A stretch of DNA of 64,000 nt from CAVVAL01 sp963742725 (lineage in GTDB: Bacteria > Actinomycetota > Actinomycetes > Mycobacteriales > Cryptosporangiaceae): positions 1,116,001-1,180,000 of the forward strand of contig CAVUMX010000003.1 of the NCBI GenBank assembly GCA_963742725.1, in the 5' to 3' direction. A model generated the notes under the pieces. The model saw only the letters and a program-made list of their open reading frames with translations, did no database searches and had not been told where the DNA came from. The position numbers were made by a program, and so were the translations under genes. This document shows, piece after piece, positions 8,064 through 15,953 of this stretch. Position 1 is the first letter of the stretch. Every line of letters begins with the position of its first letter.

Positions 8064-10810
8064 GCCGCGTCGACGGCGGCGACCGGATCGACCGGACCCG
8101 CCCGCTCATGTTCACCTACGACGGCATCGAGTACCCGGGCTTCGCCGGCGACACGGTCGCGTCCGCGCTGCTCGCGAACGGGGTGGGCGTAGTGACCCGC
8201 AGCCCGCTGCTCGGCCGTCCGCGCGGGATCGTCGCGGCGGGCGTCGAGGAGCCGAACGCGCTCGTCCAGGTCGACGGCGTGCCGATGCTGCCGGCCACGA
8301 CCGTCGAGCTGTACGACGGGCTGCGCGCCGAGAGCCTGCGCGGCAAGGGACGGCTCGTCGAGACGCCGCCGGCCATCTACGACAAGGTCTACACGCACTG
8401 CGACGTCCTCGTGGTCGGCGCCGGCCCGGCAGGGCTGGAGGCGGCGCGCGCGGCCGGTCGTGCCGGCGCGCGCGTCATCCTGATGGACGAGCAGCCGGCG
8501 CCGGGCGGTCTGGGGCCGGCCGGATGGGCCCGCGAGGTGGTGGCGGAGCTGGCGGCACTGCCCGAGGTCCGCGTCTTCACCCGGACGACCGTCACCGGCT
8601 ATTACGACCACAACTACCTGCTCGCGGTCGAGCGGCGTACCGAACACCTCGGTGCCGACGCGCCGCCGAACGTGTCCCGCCAGCGGTTGTGGCACATCCG
8701 GGCCCGGCGGGTCGTGCTGGCCACCGGCGCGCACGAGCGTCCCGTGGTCTTCGCGGGCAACGACCGTCCCGGCGTGATGCTGGCCGGTGCCGCCCGTACG
8801 TACCTGCACCGGTACGGCGTCCTGGCCGGTCGGGACGCGGTGGTGTTCACCACCAACGACTCCGCGTACGCCGCCGCGCTCGACCTGGCCGCCGCCGGGA
8901 CCACCGTGCACGGCGTCGTGGACGCGCGCGGGGAGGCTCCGGCGTACTGGGCCGGCCGCTGTGCCCAGGCCGGCATCGACGTCCTGCCCGGCCACGTCGT
9001 TGTCGGCACCTCGGGTGGCCAGCGGATCACCCGCGCGCACGTCAGCGACGGTGGGTCGGTGCGCGGCCTGCCGTGCGACCTGCTGCTGGTCTCCGGCGGC
9101 TGGAACCCGGCCGTGCACCTGTTCAGCCAGTCCCGGGGCACGCTGCGCTACGACGAGGACCTGGTGGCGTTCGTCCCGGACCGCTCGGTGCAGGCGCAGC
9201 ACCTGGCCGGTGCGATCACCGGCGACGGCACGCATGTTGGCGCGCGTCGCGCGGGCGCGGCGGCCGGGACGCGCGCCGCCGCGGACTTCGATCCCGGTGT
9301 TCCGGCGGAACCGCCCGCGGTGGACGAGCCGCCGGTGACCCCGCCCGCCGTGCTGTGGCTCGTGCCCGGCGAGGATCCGGCCAGCCAGGTCGTCGACCTC
9401 CAGCGCGACGCCACCGTGGCGGACGTCGTCCGGGCCACCGGCGCCGGGCTGCGGTCCGTCGAGCACGTCAAGCGGTACACGACGATCGGGACGGCCGCCG
9501 ACCAGGGCAAGACGTCCGGGCTGAACGCCGCCGGGATCGTCGCGGAGGCGCTCGGCGGATCGGTGGGCGGGCTCGGCACCACCACGTACCGCCCGCCGTA
9601 CACGCCCGTCAGCTTCTCCGTCCTCGCCGGGCGCGAGCGGGGCCGGTTGCACGATCCGGTTCGGGTCACGTCGATCGACCCGTGGCACGCGGCGCACGGC
9701 GCGGTGTGGGAGAACGTCGGCCAGTGGCGCCGCCCCCGGTACTACCCGGAACCGGGCGAGGACATGGAGGCCGCCGTCCTGCGGGAGTGCGCGGCGGCCC
9801 GGACGGGCGTGGCGATGATGGACGCGTCCACGCTCGGCAAGATCGACGTCCAGGGCCCGGACGCGGGCGAGTTCCTGGACCGCGTCTACACGAACATGAT
9901 GAGCACGCTCGCCGTCGGCGCCTGCCGGTACGGGCTGATGTGCCGGCTCGACGGGATGCTGTTCGACGACGGCGTGGCCATGCGGATCGCCGCCGACCGG
10001 TACGTGATCACGACGACGACGGGCAACGCGGCGGCCGTCCTCGAATGGCTGGAGGAGTGGCTCCAGACCGAGTGGCCGGAGCTGCGCGTCCACCTCACGT
10101 CCGTCACCGAGCACTGGTCCACGGTCGCCGTCGTGGGTCCGGGCTCGCGCGCGGTCGTCGGGGCGGTGGCGCCGGACCTGGACGTGAGCAACGACGCGTT
10201 CCCGTTCATGACCTGGCGCGACACGCTGGTCGGCGGGGTGCCCGCCCGGATCGCCCGGATCAGCTTCTCCGGCGAACTCGCCTACGAGATCAACGTGGCG
10301 AGCTGGTACGGCCTGGCGCTGTGGGCGGCCGTCGCCGCCCACGGCGCCACGCCGTACGGCACCGAGACGATGCACGTCCTGCGCGCCGAGAAGGGGTACC
10401 CGATCGTCGGCCAGGACACCGACGGCACCGTCACGCCGCAGGACCTCGGCATGGGATGGGCCGTCTCGAAGAAGAAGCCGGACTTCATCGGGAAGCGCTC
10501 GTTCGCCCGTCCCGACACCGCCCGGGCGGACCGCCACCACCTCGTCGGGCTCCTGCCGCTCGACCCGGACGCGCTGCTGCCCGAGGGCGCGCAACTCGTC
10601 GACGAGCCGGCGTCCACCACGACCGTCGGGCACGTCACGTCCAGCTACCGCAGCGCCGCGCTCGGACGGACGTTCGCCCTCGCGCTCGTCGCCCGTGGCC
10701 GCGACCGCACGGGCGAGACCGTCCACGCACCGCTCGGCGGCCGCGTGGTCGCCGCGACCATCACCGAATCCGTGCTGTACGACAAGGAAGGAACGCGCCG
10801 CGATGGCTGA
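8060..10810 (+). CDS. soxA: Sarcosine oxidase, alpha subunit
   Basis: SoxA (916 residues from the GTG at 8060) binds NAD and folate in the sarcosine oxidase complex. The GTG start is favoured because it overlaps the soxD stop (GTGA) and is followed by the conserved start DRTRPLMFTYDGIEYPGFAG, which corresponds to a [2Fe-2S]-ferredoxin-like fold without a cluster. A pyridine nucleotide-disulphide oxidoreductase domain follows, with VLVVGAGPAGLEAARAAGRA near residue 115. From about residue 560 a GcvT-type tetrahydrofolate domain begins (WENVGQWRRPRYYPEPGED), the usual SoxA sequence, and it ends with GRVVAATITESVLYDKEG. It overlaps soxG by 8 bases. Confidence 0.95.
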   Translation: MSRVDGGDRIDRTRPLMFTYDGIEYPGFAGDTVASALLANGVGVVTRSPLLGRPRGIVAAGVEEPNALVQVDGVPMLPATTVELYDGLRAESLRGKGRLVETPPAIYDKVYTHCDVLVVGAGPAGLEAARAAGRAGARVILMDEQPAPGGLGPAGWAREVVAELAALPEVRVFTRTTVTGYYDHNYLLAVERRTEHLGADAPPNVSRQRLWHIRARRVVLATGAHERPVVFAGNDRPGVMLAGAARTYLHRYGVLAGRDAVVFTTNDSAYAAALDLAAAGTTVHGVVDARGEAPAYWAGRCAQAGIDVLPGHVVVGTSGGQRITRAHVSDGGSVRGLPCDLLLVSGGWNPAVHLFSQSRGTLRYDEDLVAFVPDRSVQAQHLAGAITGDGTHVGARRAGAAAGTRAAADFDPGVPAEPPAVDEPPVTPPAVLWLVPGEDPASQVVDLQRDATVADVVRATGAGLRSVEHVKRYTTIGTAADQGKTSGLNAAGIVAEALGGSVGGLGTTTYRPPYTPVSFSVLAGRERGRLHDPVRVTSIDPWHAAHGAVWENVGQWRRPRYYPEPGEDMEAAVLRECAAARTGVAMMDASTLGKIDVQGPDAGEFLDRVYTNMMSTLAVGACRYGLMCRLDGMLFDDGVAMRIAADRYVITTTTGNAAAVLEWLEEWLQTEWPELRVHLTSVTEHWSTVAVVGPGSRAVVGAVAPDLDVSNDAFPFMTWRDTLVGGVPARIARISFSGELAYEINVASWYGLALWAAVAAHGATPYGTETMHVLRAEKGYPIVGQDTDGTVTPQDLGMGWAVSKKKPDFIGKRSFARPDTARADRHHLVGLLPLDPDALLPEGAQLVDEPASTTTVGHVTSSYRSAALGRTFALALVARGRDRTGETVHAPLGGRVVAATITESVLYDKEGTRRDG

Positions 10811-11384
10811 GCCCGCCGCCGGAACGACGGGAGCCGAGCTACGCCGCACGAGTCCGCTCGCGCACTACGAGGACCGCCTGGCCGAGGCCTCCGGGTCGCG
10901 GGTCCGCATCGCCGAGGTGCCGTTCGTCCGGCAGCTCACGCTCCGGGCCGACCCCAAGGGCCCGGGGTTCGACGCCGTCGGCGCGGCGCTCGGGTTCAGC
11001 CTGCCCGTCGAGCCGAACACCGTGGCGGGCGAGCCCGGGGGAGCGGAGGCGTTCTGGCTGGGTCCGGACGAATGGCTCGTACTCGGTGCGGTCGAGGAAG
11101 CCCTCGCCGGCGTCGTCGGACTCGGCGCGCTGGTCGACGTGTCGGGGCAGCGCACCGCACTGGAGATCGCAGGTCCGCGTGCCCGTGACGTCCTCGCGAA
11201 GGGGTGCACGCTGGACACGCACCAGCGCGTGTTCGGGCCCGGCCAGTGCGCGCAGACGACGTACGCCCGGGCGCCGATCGTCCTGGTGCCGCGCGACGGC
11301 GACGTCTACTGGCTGCTCGTGCGGGCGTCGTTCGCCGAGTACCTGGCCGAGTTCCTGATCGACGCGGTCACCGAGTACGCCTAG
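10803..11384 (+). CDS. soxG: Sarcosine oxidase, gamma subunit
   Basis: SoxG is the fourth subunit of sarcosine oxidase and resembles a reduced GcvT fold. The 193-residue frame starts at the ATG at 10803, inside the last codons of soxA, and begins with an RTSPLAHYEDRL segment typical of the family. EAFWLGPDEWLVLG and VDVSGQRTALEIAGPRARDVL are characteristic SoxG/GcvT sequences, and AQTTYARAPIVLVPRDGDVYWLLVRASFAEYL forms the C-terminal fold (two motifs joined here for description, about residues 155-185). It is the last gene of the betaine-catabolism block; a hairpin follows 40 bases downstream. No serine hydroxymethyltransferase or formate-handling gene follows within the window. Confidence 0.93.
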   Translation: MAEPAAGTTGAELRRTSPLAHYEDRLAEASGSRVRIAEVPFVRQLTLRADPKGPGFDAVGAALGFSLPVEPNTVAGEPGGAEAFWLGPDEWLVLGAVEEALAGVVGLGALVDVSGQRTALEIAGPRARDVLAKGCTLDTHQRVFGPGQCAQTTYARAPIVLVPRDGDVYWLLVRASFAEYLAEFLIDAVTEYA

Positions 11385-11424
11385 CCGTCGCGGCCTGCCC
11401 GCCGCGTCATGGTGCCTCGTTTCT

Positions 11425-11468
11425 GAACCTGACAAATCTCGGTAGTCACACCGGGATTTGTCAGGTTC
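11425..11468. terminator. Hairpin after the sarcosine oxidase operon
   Basis: Arms GAACCTGACAAATC (11425-11438) and its exact complement (11455-11468) form a 14-bp stem. It extends inward by a G-U pair and three more pairs to an 8-base loop. It lies between soxG and the next same-strand gene, so it most likely ends the sox transcript. The flanks (GTAAAAGAG on the right) contain no U-run. Confidence 0.68.
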
Positions 11469-11568
11469 GTAAAAGAGAGACCCCGACCCCAGCCGCTCGG
11501 CGCACTGCCGCGACCGCCGGATCTGTGGTGCGATCGGGCGGGACGGGCGACGGGAACAGAGGTTCGGC

Positions 11569-12087
11569 ATGGACGTACAGAGGCTCCGGCGGCTGGTGGT
11601 ACTGCGGCACGCGAAGTCGGACTGGCCGCCCGGGGTGCCCGACCACGACCGTCCGCTCGGTCCGCGCGGGCGGCGCGACGCTCCGGCCGCCGGACGGTGG
11701 CTCCACCACGGCGGGTGCGTCCCTGACCAGGTCGTCTGCTCGACCGCCCGCCGGGCCCGTGAGACCTGGGACCTGGCCGCCGCCGAACTGGGCGCCGTCC
11801 CGGACGTCCGCTTCGACGAGCGGGTCTACGACGCGACCGTCGCCGAGCTGCTCCTCGTCGCGCACGAGTTCGGCGACGACTCACCCACCGCCCTGCTCGT
11901 CGGCCACAACCCGGGCTTCCACGACCTTGCCATGACGCTGACGGGCAGCGCCGACGGCGACGCCCTCGAGAAGCTCCGGGCCAAGTTCCCTACCTCGGGC
12001 ATCGCGGTGCTGGCCTTCACAGGCCCGTGGACGGCGCTGGGCGCGGGCACGGCCCGCCTGACCCATGTCGCAGCCCCGCGCGGCTAA
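11569..12087 (+). CDS. SixA-like phosphohistidine phosphatase (histidine phosphatase family)
   Basis: This 172-residue cytosolic phosphatase belongs to the branch-1 histidine phosphatase superfamily, close to SixA, which dephosphorylates phosphohistidine in signalling proteins. The catalytic motif LRHAKSDW puts the nucleophile at His14. SixA proteins typically have RHAKS-W in place of the RHGxT of phosphoglycerate mutases. The second catalytic His is in LLVGHNPGFHDL. RKARETW-like CSTARRARETWD is the conserved phosphate-pocket arginine region. The ATG at 11569 has AGAGG 8 bases upstream. It stands alone between the sox hairpin and the convergent GH35 gene. The partner phosphoprotein cannot be deduced. 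Confidence 0.85.
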   Translation: MDVQRLRRLVVLRHAKSDWPPGVPDHDRPLGPRGRRDAPAAGRWLHHGGCVPDQVVCSTARRARETWDLAAAELGAVPDVRFDERVYDATVAELLLVAHEFGDDSPTALLVGHNPGFHDLAMTLTGSADGDALEKLRAKFPTSGIAVLAFTGPWTALGAGTARLTHVAAPRG

Positions 12088-12108
12088 CCCGCTCGGCTGC
12101 CACCGCCA

Positions 12109-15100
12109 CTAGGGCGCGCAGGTGAGGCGGGCGTCGGCCCAGTCGGCGTGGTCGCTCCAGTTGTTGTCGCCCGAGTCCGTCACGTCCAGGTCGAGCCATC
12201 GCACGCCGGTGACGTCCACGTCGAGGGTCTCGCCGGCCGAGGAACCGGTGAGCGTCCCCGTCCGGGCGAGCTGCCGGTCGTCGCCGGTCACGGTGAAGAC
12301 CACGGTTCCGGTGTCGCCGACCTCGTCGTCCACGCCGACGACCGCCCTGAAGGTCGAGCACCGCCCGCCGAGCCACACCCGGACGCTGCTCGCCGCGTGG
12401 ACGCCGAGCCCCTTGCCGTAAGCGATGCCGTCGACGCGCAGCGGCTGCCCGTCCCCGGCCCCGTCCTCCCCGTTGGACTGGTCGACCTCGACGGGCCCCC
12501 AGCCGTTGGCGCTGCGGACCAGCGGCAGGTCACTGACGTAGTGGTCGCCGGCCGGGCTGGGCGGCGGCACCTGGACGGCGCGCCGCTCGCGCAGGATCGA
12601 CGCCCGACCGCCCTGCCGGAAGGCCGCCGCGCCGGCGAGCAGCACGTACGGACTGCCGGCGGCGGGCGTCACGATCCACCGGGTCGTGACGGTCTGCCCC
12701 GCCGGCACGGTCGGGAACGTCACCGGGCCCGCGGCGCGCACGGTCCATCCGTCCGGTGCGGTCAGGGACAGGGTCACGTCCGTGGCCGCCCGGACCGCCG
12801 TGAATCCCGTCGTCACCTCGGCCTCCTGTCCCGCCGGCTGGTACGGCCCGGCCTCGACGGCGAGTGACGCGGCCGCGGCCGGGAACGTGTGCGCGGCCGC
12901 GTTCCAGCCCGGTGCCGGCACGTCGGCGATCGGCACGCCGCCCGCGACGCTGCCCTGGCTGACGAGCCGGACGGCGCCGAGTCCGGACGAGTCCGTCGCC
13001 CAGCGCGCGATGGCCAGGGTGTTCCGTCCGTTGCGCTTGAGGATCCCCGCCGGGAGCACGAACTCGCGCTGCGGACCGACATCGTTGATGTACCGCCCGA
13101 CCAGCCAGCCGTTGAGGTACACGTGCGCGCGGTAGTGCTTCTCGGTGGCGTCGTCGAACCGCAGCGCCACCGCCGTGTCCTGGGTGCGCGGGAGGCTGAG
13201 GTCGAACTGCGTCCGGTACCAGCGCAGTCCGGGGGAGCGGTCGCCGTCCGGCAGCCGGGCCGGTGACCAGCCGCTGTCCACATAGCCTGGCAGTGACCAG
13301 CCGGCGCGCTCGCCGTAGAGGCCGCCGGAGTTGAACGGCCCCCGGACGGTGTCCCAGCCGGTGCTGCCCTGGAGCTTCCACGTGATCGTGGTGGGACCAC
13401 CCGCGAGCGACGCGGACAGCAGGCCGCGCGGCTCCTTCGAGAAGTCGTGGCCCCATTCCTCGTTGTGGCCCATGTTCTCGACCAGCACCGCGAGGACGTT
13501 GTCCGCGCCGGCCCGCAGCACACCGGCCGGAATGTCGAGGCGGGTGCTCCGGTCGGATCCGCTGCCGAGGTACCGCCCGTTCAGCCAGGCCGCGTACACG
13601 CCCTTGTTGCCGGGCATGGCGGTGAGCGCCACGGACGTCTCGGCCCCGGTGGCGCGGAACCGGCCCCGGTACCAGATGTCGCCGTGGTGGTAGCCGTACT
13701 CGTCCGCCGCGAGCACCGGCAGCGAGCCGGCGAGCGTGGGGTGCACGGCGGTGAGCCGGTCGGCGACCGTCCAGGACGCGTCGTCGAAGTCGGCCGCCGC
13801 CTCGGGTGCCTCGGCCTGGGTCCGCCAGCCGGTCAGCGCCGGGAGCTGCACGGATGCCGGCCCGGGCACGCGGCTCGTCGTGACGAGGGCGCCGTTCCAG
13901 GTGACCATGCCGAGCCCTGCCGGGGCGATCGCCTCCAGCGGGCCGGCCGCCGCGGTGTCGCCCGTGAGCGCCAGCACGCCGCCCTGCACCCGGGCGAACC
14001 GCACCAGCGCGGGCCCGCGCACCAGCACCGGACCGGACGACGTGTCCTGCCGCCACCATTTCGCCGCCTCGGCGTCGTCGCCGATGATCAGCTCCAGCGC
14101 CGGGCGCCCGCCGCCCGAGATCAGCAGCCGGGCCTGGCCGCGGTGCGTGTGGTTGAGGCGCAGGTCGCCGCGCGCCGGGTCCCACGTGGACGTGATCGAG
14201 CCGGCGATCACCCGTACGGTCGGCCGCGAGGCGTACCGCAGCACGGTCTCGCCGCTCTCGCCCTCTCGCCCGTGCAGGATCGCGACGTCCCGGGCGGCGA
14301 TCCGCGCGTGGGTCATGAGCTGCGACGTCGAGTACACGAGCCGCTGGCTGCCCAGGTCGTAGCCGGCGACGAGGATCTTCGCGTCCCGTCCGGCCACGGC
14401 GACGTCGCCGAGCTGCGGCACGCGCGGGTAGGAGCCGTCGCGGCCGGAGAGCGTGAGCGTCGTGCGGTGCGTCGCCGTGACGCGGGTGTCGGCGTGGCGG
14501 ACGAAGAAGAACTGCGTGCCGCCGTCCGGATTGACGCGCCGATCGACGCGCAGGGCGGGGTCGGACGGTGACGGCGCGGTCGCGGGATCGGTGCGCGCGA
14601 TCGGCTTCACCGCCGCGAGGAAGTGGCCGAGGCGCTTGAACTCGTCGTACTTGGCGGTGAGCTGCCGGGACTCGGTGATCGGAGCGCCGTAGTCGTAGGA
14701 CGAGTAGCCGGCGTTCGGATCCGCTAGCCAGCCCCAGTTCGTCCCGCCGAACGTCATGTAGAAGTTCTTGAACGTGACGCCGGCCGCGAGGCTCATCGAC
14801 GTGAACACGCGGGTGAAGTCGACGCCGGTCTGCGTGCGGCAGTTGCCGTAGCCGTGCCCGCCCCAGCCGTCGAACGCGCCGCCCTGCGCCTCCGGCATCA
14901 TCATCGGCGTGTTCGGCACCCACTGACGGACCCAGCTGTAGTCCGGCAGGTTCCGCCACGCCTGCGGGTCGCGGCAGTCGAAACCCTGTGGATAGGCGTC
15001 GAAGCCGTACATGTCGGCGGCGCCCTTGCCGGACGTCCAGTTGCCGTTGGCGCCGCCGTCGTTGACGAACGTCGGCACGTCGATGCCGTCCGCGCGGGCC

Positions 15101-15750
15101 CAGGTCTCCAGCGTCTCCATGTAGTCGGCGTCCTGGCGGCCGCCCTGGTACTCGTTCTCGACCTGGTACAGGATCACCGAGCCGGTGCCGCGCGTGAGCT
15201 GATGCCGGGCGATGATCGGGTTGATCCGGGACAGCCACTCGCGCGCGTCGGCCAGGTACGCCGGCTCCGACGTGCGGTTCACGCCCGGCCGGGTGCCGCG
15301 CCAGGCGGGGAAGCCGCCGCCGGAGATCTCCGCGTTGATGTACGGGCCCGGACGGGCGATCACGTACAGCCCGGTCTCCTCGGCCATCGTCAGCAGCCGC
15401 TCGACGTCGCGGACGCCGGTGAAGTCGTACCGGCCGGGCGCCGGGGAGTGGTAGTTCCAGGCGAAGTACAGCGAGACGGCGTTGAAGCCGGCGGCCTTGA
15501 TCTTCTGCAGGACGTCGCGCCAGGCGTCCGGACTCGGTAAGCGGAAGTAGTGGAACTCGGCCGACCAGAGGTAGACGGGCTGGTCGTCGATCCGCACCGA
15601 GTACTTGTCGTAGGTCACGGTGTGGGCCTGCGCGGGCGCGGCGGGAGGTGCCGCGGTGGCGGGCGCACTGAGCTGCGGCGCGAGCGAGAGCAGCAGTGCG
15701 ACCAGTACGGCCAGGGTGAGCGGCCGGAACCGCCCTGAGCGTCCGGGCAT
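12109..15750 (-). CDS. Secreted glycoside hydrolase family 35 beta-galactosidase with C-terminal NPCBM-type domain
   Basis: This 1213-residue enzyme should release terminal beta-linked galactose from extracellular glycans. The ATG at 15750 is preceded by AGAGGAG at good spacing. A signal peptide follows (LTLAVLVALLLSLAPQLSAP, then a cleavable ATAAPPAAP region). The GH35 barrel starts at YDKYSVRIDDQPVYLWSAEF. The acid/base Glu lies in ILYQVENEYQGG and the nucleophile Glu probably in PMMMPEAQGGAFDGWGG. Galactose-binding-like beta domains follow, with HGDIWYRGRFRATGAETSV, then an NEW3-like domain and a C-terminal NPCBM module (YGKGLGVHAASSVRVWLGG). It is divergent from the GH31 operon and convergent with sixA, with only 21 bases between stops. 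It is at the large end of the family because of the appended domains. Confidence 0.88.
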   Translation of the reverse strand: MPGRSGRFRPLTLAVLVALLLSLAPQLSAPATAAPPAAPAQAHTVTYDKYSVRIDDQPVYLWSAEFHYFRLPSPDAWRDVLQKIKAAGFNAVSLYFAWNYHSPAPGRYDFTGVRDVERLLTMAEETGLYVIARPGPYINAEISGGGFPAWRGTRPGVNRTSEPAYLADAREWLSRINPIIARHQLTRGTGSVILYQVENEYQGGRQDADYMETLETWARADGIDVPTFVNDGGANGNWTSGKGAADMYGFDAYPQGFDCRDPQAWRNLPDYSWVRQWVPNTPMMMPEAQGGAFDGWGGHGYGNCRTQTGVDFTRVFTSMSLAAGVTFKNFYMTFGGTNWGWLADPNAGYSSYDYGAPITESRQLTAKYDEFKRLGHFLAAVKPIARTDPATAPSPSDPALRVDRRVNPDGGTQFFFVRHADTRVTATHRTTLTLSGRDGSYPRVPQLGDVAVAGRDAKILVAGYDLGSQRLVYSTSQLMTHARIAARDVAILHGREGESGETVLRYASRPTVRVIAGSITSTWDPARGDLRLNHTHRGQARLLISGGGRPALELIIGDDAEAAKWWRQDTSSGPVLVRGPALVRFARVQGGVLALTGDTAAAGPLEAIAPAGLGMVTWNGALVTTSRVPGPASVQLPALTGWRTQAEAPEAAADFDDASWTVADRLTAVHPTLAGSLPVLAADEYGYHHGDIWYRGRFRATGAETSVALTAMPGNKGVYAAWLNGRYLGSGSDRSTRLDIPAGVLRAGADNVLAVLVENMGHNEEWGHDFSKEPRGLLSASLAGGPTTITWKLQGSTGWDTVRGPFNSGGLYGERAGWSLPGYVDSGWSPARLPDGDRSPGLRWYRTQFDLSLPRTQDTAVALRFDDATEKHYRAHVYLNGWLVGRYINDVGPQREFVLPAGILKRNGRNTLAIARWATDSSGLGAVRLVSQGSVAGGVPIADVPAPGWNAAAHTFPAAAASLAVEAGPYQPAGQEAEVTTGFTAVRAATDVTLSLTAPDGWTVRAAGPVTFPTVPAGQTVTTRWIVTPAAGSPYVLLAGAAAFRQGGRASILRERRAVQVPPPSPAGDHYVSDLPLVRSANGWGPVEVDQSNGEDGAGDGQPLRVDGIAYGKGLGVHAASSVRVWLGGRCSTFRAVVGVDDEVGDTGTVVFTVTGDDRQLARTGTLTGSSAGETLDVDVTGVRWLDLDVTDSGDNNWSDHADWADARLTCAP

Positions 15751-15840
15751 GCGCGTCTCCTCTTGCCTATACGCACCGAAGATGTTCAGAAGTGCGCGTT
15801 CATGAGTAATTCCGTGCATGTTTGTGCAGGCTGGCTGTCG

Positions 15841-15888
15841 TTGTCAACGGTCAAACCGTGCCCATACCTCGGGATTGCATGTTGACAA
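15841..15888. promoter_or_regulatory. Divergent promoter/operator region between GH35 and the GH31 operon
   Basis: The 203-base gap between the two divergent starts contains an inverted pair, TTGTCAA (15841-15847) and TTGACAA (15882-15888). Each reads as a -35-like TTGACA facing its own gene, outward from a shared centre. For the + strand, weak -10 candidates occur around 15904-15912 (CAGTATGTT). This layout would allow one regulator at the centre to control both directions. The -10 elements are not clear, so the assignment is tentative. Confidence 0.4.
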
Positions 15889-15953
15889 ATGCTCCAAGTC
15901 GCACAGTATGTTGCAGCAACGCGCATACGGGCCGGCTCGCTCAGGGGGTCGCA

